This document shows, piece by piece, positions 62,632-64,000 of a stretch of DNA of 64,000 nt. The notes beneath the pieces were generated by a model. It made no database searches. It was not told the origin of the DNA and was given only the letters and a program-made list of their open reading frames with translations. Both the position numbers and the translations under genes were made by a program. Numbering within the stretch: the first letter of the stretch is position 1; the number at the start of each line of letters is the position of its first letter. Location: contig NZ_JAJUFQ010000007.1 in the NCBI RefSeq assembly GCF_029263665.1, positions 1 to 64,000 on the forward strand. The letters run 5' to 3'. The stretch comes from Halomonas sp. Lineage in GTDB: Bacteria > Pseudomonadota > Gammaproteobacteria > Pseudomonadales > Halomonadaceae.

Positions 62632-63324
62632 TCACACCAGAGGAGCGAGATCGACGGTCAGACCCGGGCCCATGGTAGTGGACAGGGTCATTTTCTTGAA
62701 GTACACACCCTTGGAGTTGCTCGGCTTGAGCTTCTTCAGATCAGCCAGCAGCGCCTCGAGGTTGCCCTTGATAGCGGCAGCATCGAAATCGACTTTACCC
62801 AGAGTGGTATGAATGATGCCGTTCTTGTCGGTACGGAAACGCACCTGACCTGCCTTGGCATTCTTGACAGCAGTGGCAACATCCGGAGTCACGGTGCCGA
62901 CCTTGGGGTTCGGCATCAGGCCACGCGGCCCCAGGATGGTACCCAGCTGACCGACAACACGCATGGCATCCGGAGATGCGATGACAACATCGAAGTCGAG
63001 CTGACCAGCCTTGACCTTCTCTGCCAGATCTTCCATACCGACGATATCAGCACCAGCTTCCTTGGCCGCATCGGCATTGGCACCCTGAGTAAAGACAGCA
63101 ACACGCACGTCCTTACCAGTACCGTGAGGCATGACAGTAGCGCCACGCACCACCTGGTCAGATTTACGCGGATCAACACCCAGGTTGATGGCGACGTCCA
63201 GAGACTCCTTGAACTTGACGGTGGACAGCTCGGCGAGCAGTGCCACAGCTTCATCAACAGAGTATGCCTTGGTAGCGTCGACCTTGTCGCGAATCAGCTT
63301 AGCGCGCTTGGTAAGCTTAGCCAT
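62632..63324 (-). CDS. rplA: 50S ribosomal protein L1
   Basis: L1 (230 residues; E. coli 234) forms the L1 stalk that releases deacylated tRNA and represses the rplKA message. It starts [20 protein letters not shown], with [39 protein letters not shown] and [16 protein letters not shown] use the ATG at 63324, two bases after the rplK stop. The C terminus is slightly shorter than in E. coli. Confidence 0.98.
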   Translation of the reverse strand: MAKLTKRAKLIRDKVDATKAYSVDEAVALLAELSTVKFKESLDVAINLGVDPRKSDQVVRGATVMPHGTGKDVRVAVFTQGANADAAKEAGADIVGMEDLAEKVKAGQLDFDVVIASPDAMRVVGQLGTILGPRGLMPNPKVGTVTPDVATAVKNAKAGQVRFRTDKNGIIHTTLGKVDFDAAAIKGNLEALLADLKKLKPSNSKGVYFKKMTLSTTMGPGLTVDLAPLV

Positions 63325-63326
63325 GA

Positions 63327-63758
63327 TCAAAGACCCTCCACGTTCAGGCCCATGCTGCGAGCAGTACCAGCGATGGTACGCACAGCGGCGTCAAGATCAG
63401 CAGCGGTCAGATCCGGCTCTTTGGTCTTGGCGATCTCTTCCAGCTGATCGCGAGTCACAGTACCGACCTTCTTCTTGTTCGGCTCACCAGAGCCGGACTT
63501 GATACCTGCAGCCTTCTTCAGCAGGATCGCCGCAGGCGGCGTCTTGGTGACGAAGGTGAAGCTGCGGTCAGAATAGACGGTGATGACCACGGGAGTCGGG
63601 AGACCCGGCTCGATGTTCTGCGTCTCAGCGTTGAACGCCTTGCAGAACTCCATGATGTTGACACCGTGCTGACCCAGAGCAGGACCCACGGGGGGGCTCG
63701 GGTTGGCCTTACCAGCTGCAACCTGCAGCTTGATGTATGCCTGGACTTTCTTAGCCAT
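63327..63758 (-). CDS. rplK: 50S ribosomal protein L11
   Basis: L11 (143 residues) forms the GTPase-associated centre with 23S rRNA and is needed for RelA activation and thiostrepton binding. The proline-rich N-terminal segment is present ([32 protein letters not shown]), with [20 protein letters not shown]. It starts 142 bases after the nusG stop and ends two bases before rplA. Confidence 0.98.
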   Translation of the reverse strand: MAKKVQAYIKLQVAAGKANPSPPVGPALGQHGVNIMEFCKAFNAETQNIEPGLPTPVVITVYSDRSFTFVTKTPPAAILLKKAAGIKSGSGEPNKKKVGTVTRDQLEEIAKTKEPDLTAADLDAAVRTIAGTARSMGLNVEGL

Positions 63759-63812
63759 GTTAAGACTCCAGATGGGTAATAACGCTGCAAGCAGCTCCCC
63801 GGGACGACATGA

Positions 63813-63839
63813 TCGCCCCTACCGTATCAATAGGGGCGA
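63813..63839 (-). promoter_or_regulatory. Hairpin in the nusG-rplK gap
   Basis: TCGCCCCTA (63813-63821) and TAGGGGCGA (63831-63839) form a 9-bp stem with a 9-nt loop about 55 bases before rplK. No T-run follows. By position it lies in the rplKA leader where L1 represses in E. coli; I cannot confirm an L1 site. Confidence 0.45.
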
Positions 63840-63900
63840 CCTCGATAACACTTAAAAAGCAACCACAACCTTCACCCGGCAATCGGCCGAGCGAATGGCA

Positions 63901-64000
63901 TCATTCTTTCTCCACCTGGGAGAATTCCAGCTCGACAGGCGTCGCACGACCAAAGATCAAAACACTGACCTGCAGGCGACTCTTGTCGTAATTGACCTCT
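63901..64000 (-). CDS. nusG: Transcription termination/antitermination factor NusG, C-terminal end (partial)
   Basis: The last 33 codons, closed by the TGA at 63901-63903, read [20 protein letters not shown] followed by [11 protein letters not shown]. This is the end of the NusG KOW domain, which binds Rho and S10. The rest of the gene lies beyond the right edge. The nusG-rplK order is the usual one. Confidence 0.95.
   Translation of the reverse strand, partial: EVNYDKSRLQVSVLIFGRATPVELEFSQVEKE

Overview
The window comes from the chromosome of a gammaproteobacterium with moderately high GC. The gene repertoire and protein sequences look most like Halomonadaceae (Halomonas and relatives); that placement is my inference from family resemblance, not a search. 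I see no rRNA, tRNA, CRISPR array, intact insertion sequence or prophage.

Layout. Positions 1-3659 (minus) hold the first about 1,219 codons of a giant Bap/BapA-type surface adhesin made of tandem Ig-like repeats of about 100 residues; it runs off the left edge. A gene-poor 868-bp stretch follows. From 4.5 to 16.6 kb lie housekeeping genes: a small membrane protein, an Lgt-like/thioredoxin fusion, rapA, phrB, a TIGR01777 epimerase-like protein, a CbiX-type chelatase, a MerR regulator with a degenerate B12 module, fabA-fabB, an acyltransferase and a degenerate RmlD-like protein. From 16.8 to 23.4 kb is an accessory metabolic block: a ThuA-Gfo/Idh/MocA pair behind two tandem LacI-type palindromes, an AraC regulator with a direct-repeat site in front of it, a type-2 leuA, a TauE/SafE exporter and a LacI regulator. 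At 23.5-28.8 kb are ssb, a YajR-like MFS transporter and uvrA.

Between uvrA and the ribosomal genes sits a likely acquired cassette (about 28.9-33.3 kb). It encodes a three-domain cytosolic NADH:fumarate-reductase-like flavoprotein and an ApbE flavin transferase that probably attaches its covalent FMN. It is bounded on the right by a 99-bp, ungapped, diverged copy of the 3' end of uvrA, the clearest sign of a past insertion in the window.

From 34.1 kb to the right edge, all on the minus strand, runs the large transcription/translation supercluster, read in the direction of transcription as nusG (3' end)-rplKAJL-rpoBC, rpsL-rpsG-fusA-tuf, then the S10, spc and alpha operons fused in one run down to rpoA-rplQ. 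Strong sigma70 promoters stand in front of rpsL and rpsJ, intrinsic terminators follow tuf and rplQ, and an attenuator plus a separate hairpin lie between rplL and rpoB. These genes are conventional; the novelty candidates are the cassette next to uvrA, the operator arrangements at 18.65 and 19.6 kb, and the Lgt-thioredoxin fusion.
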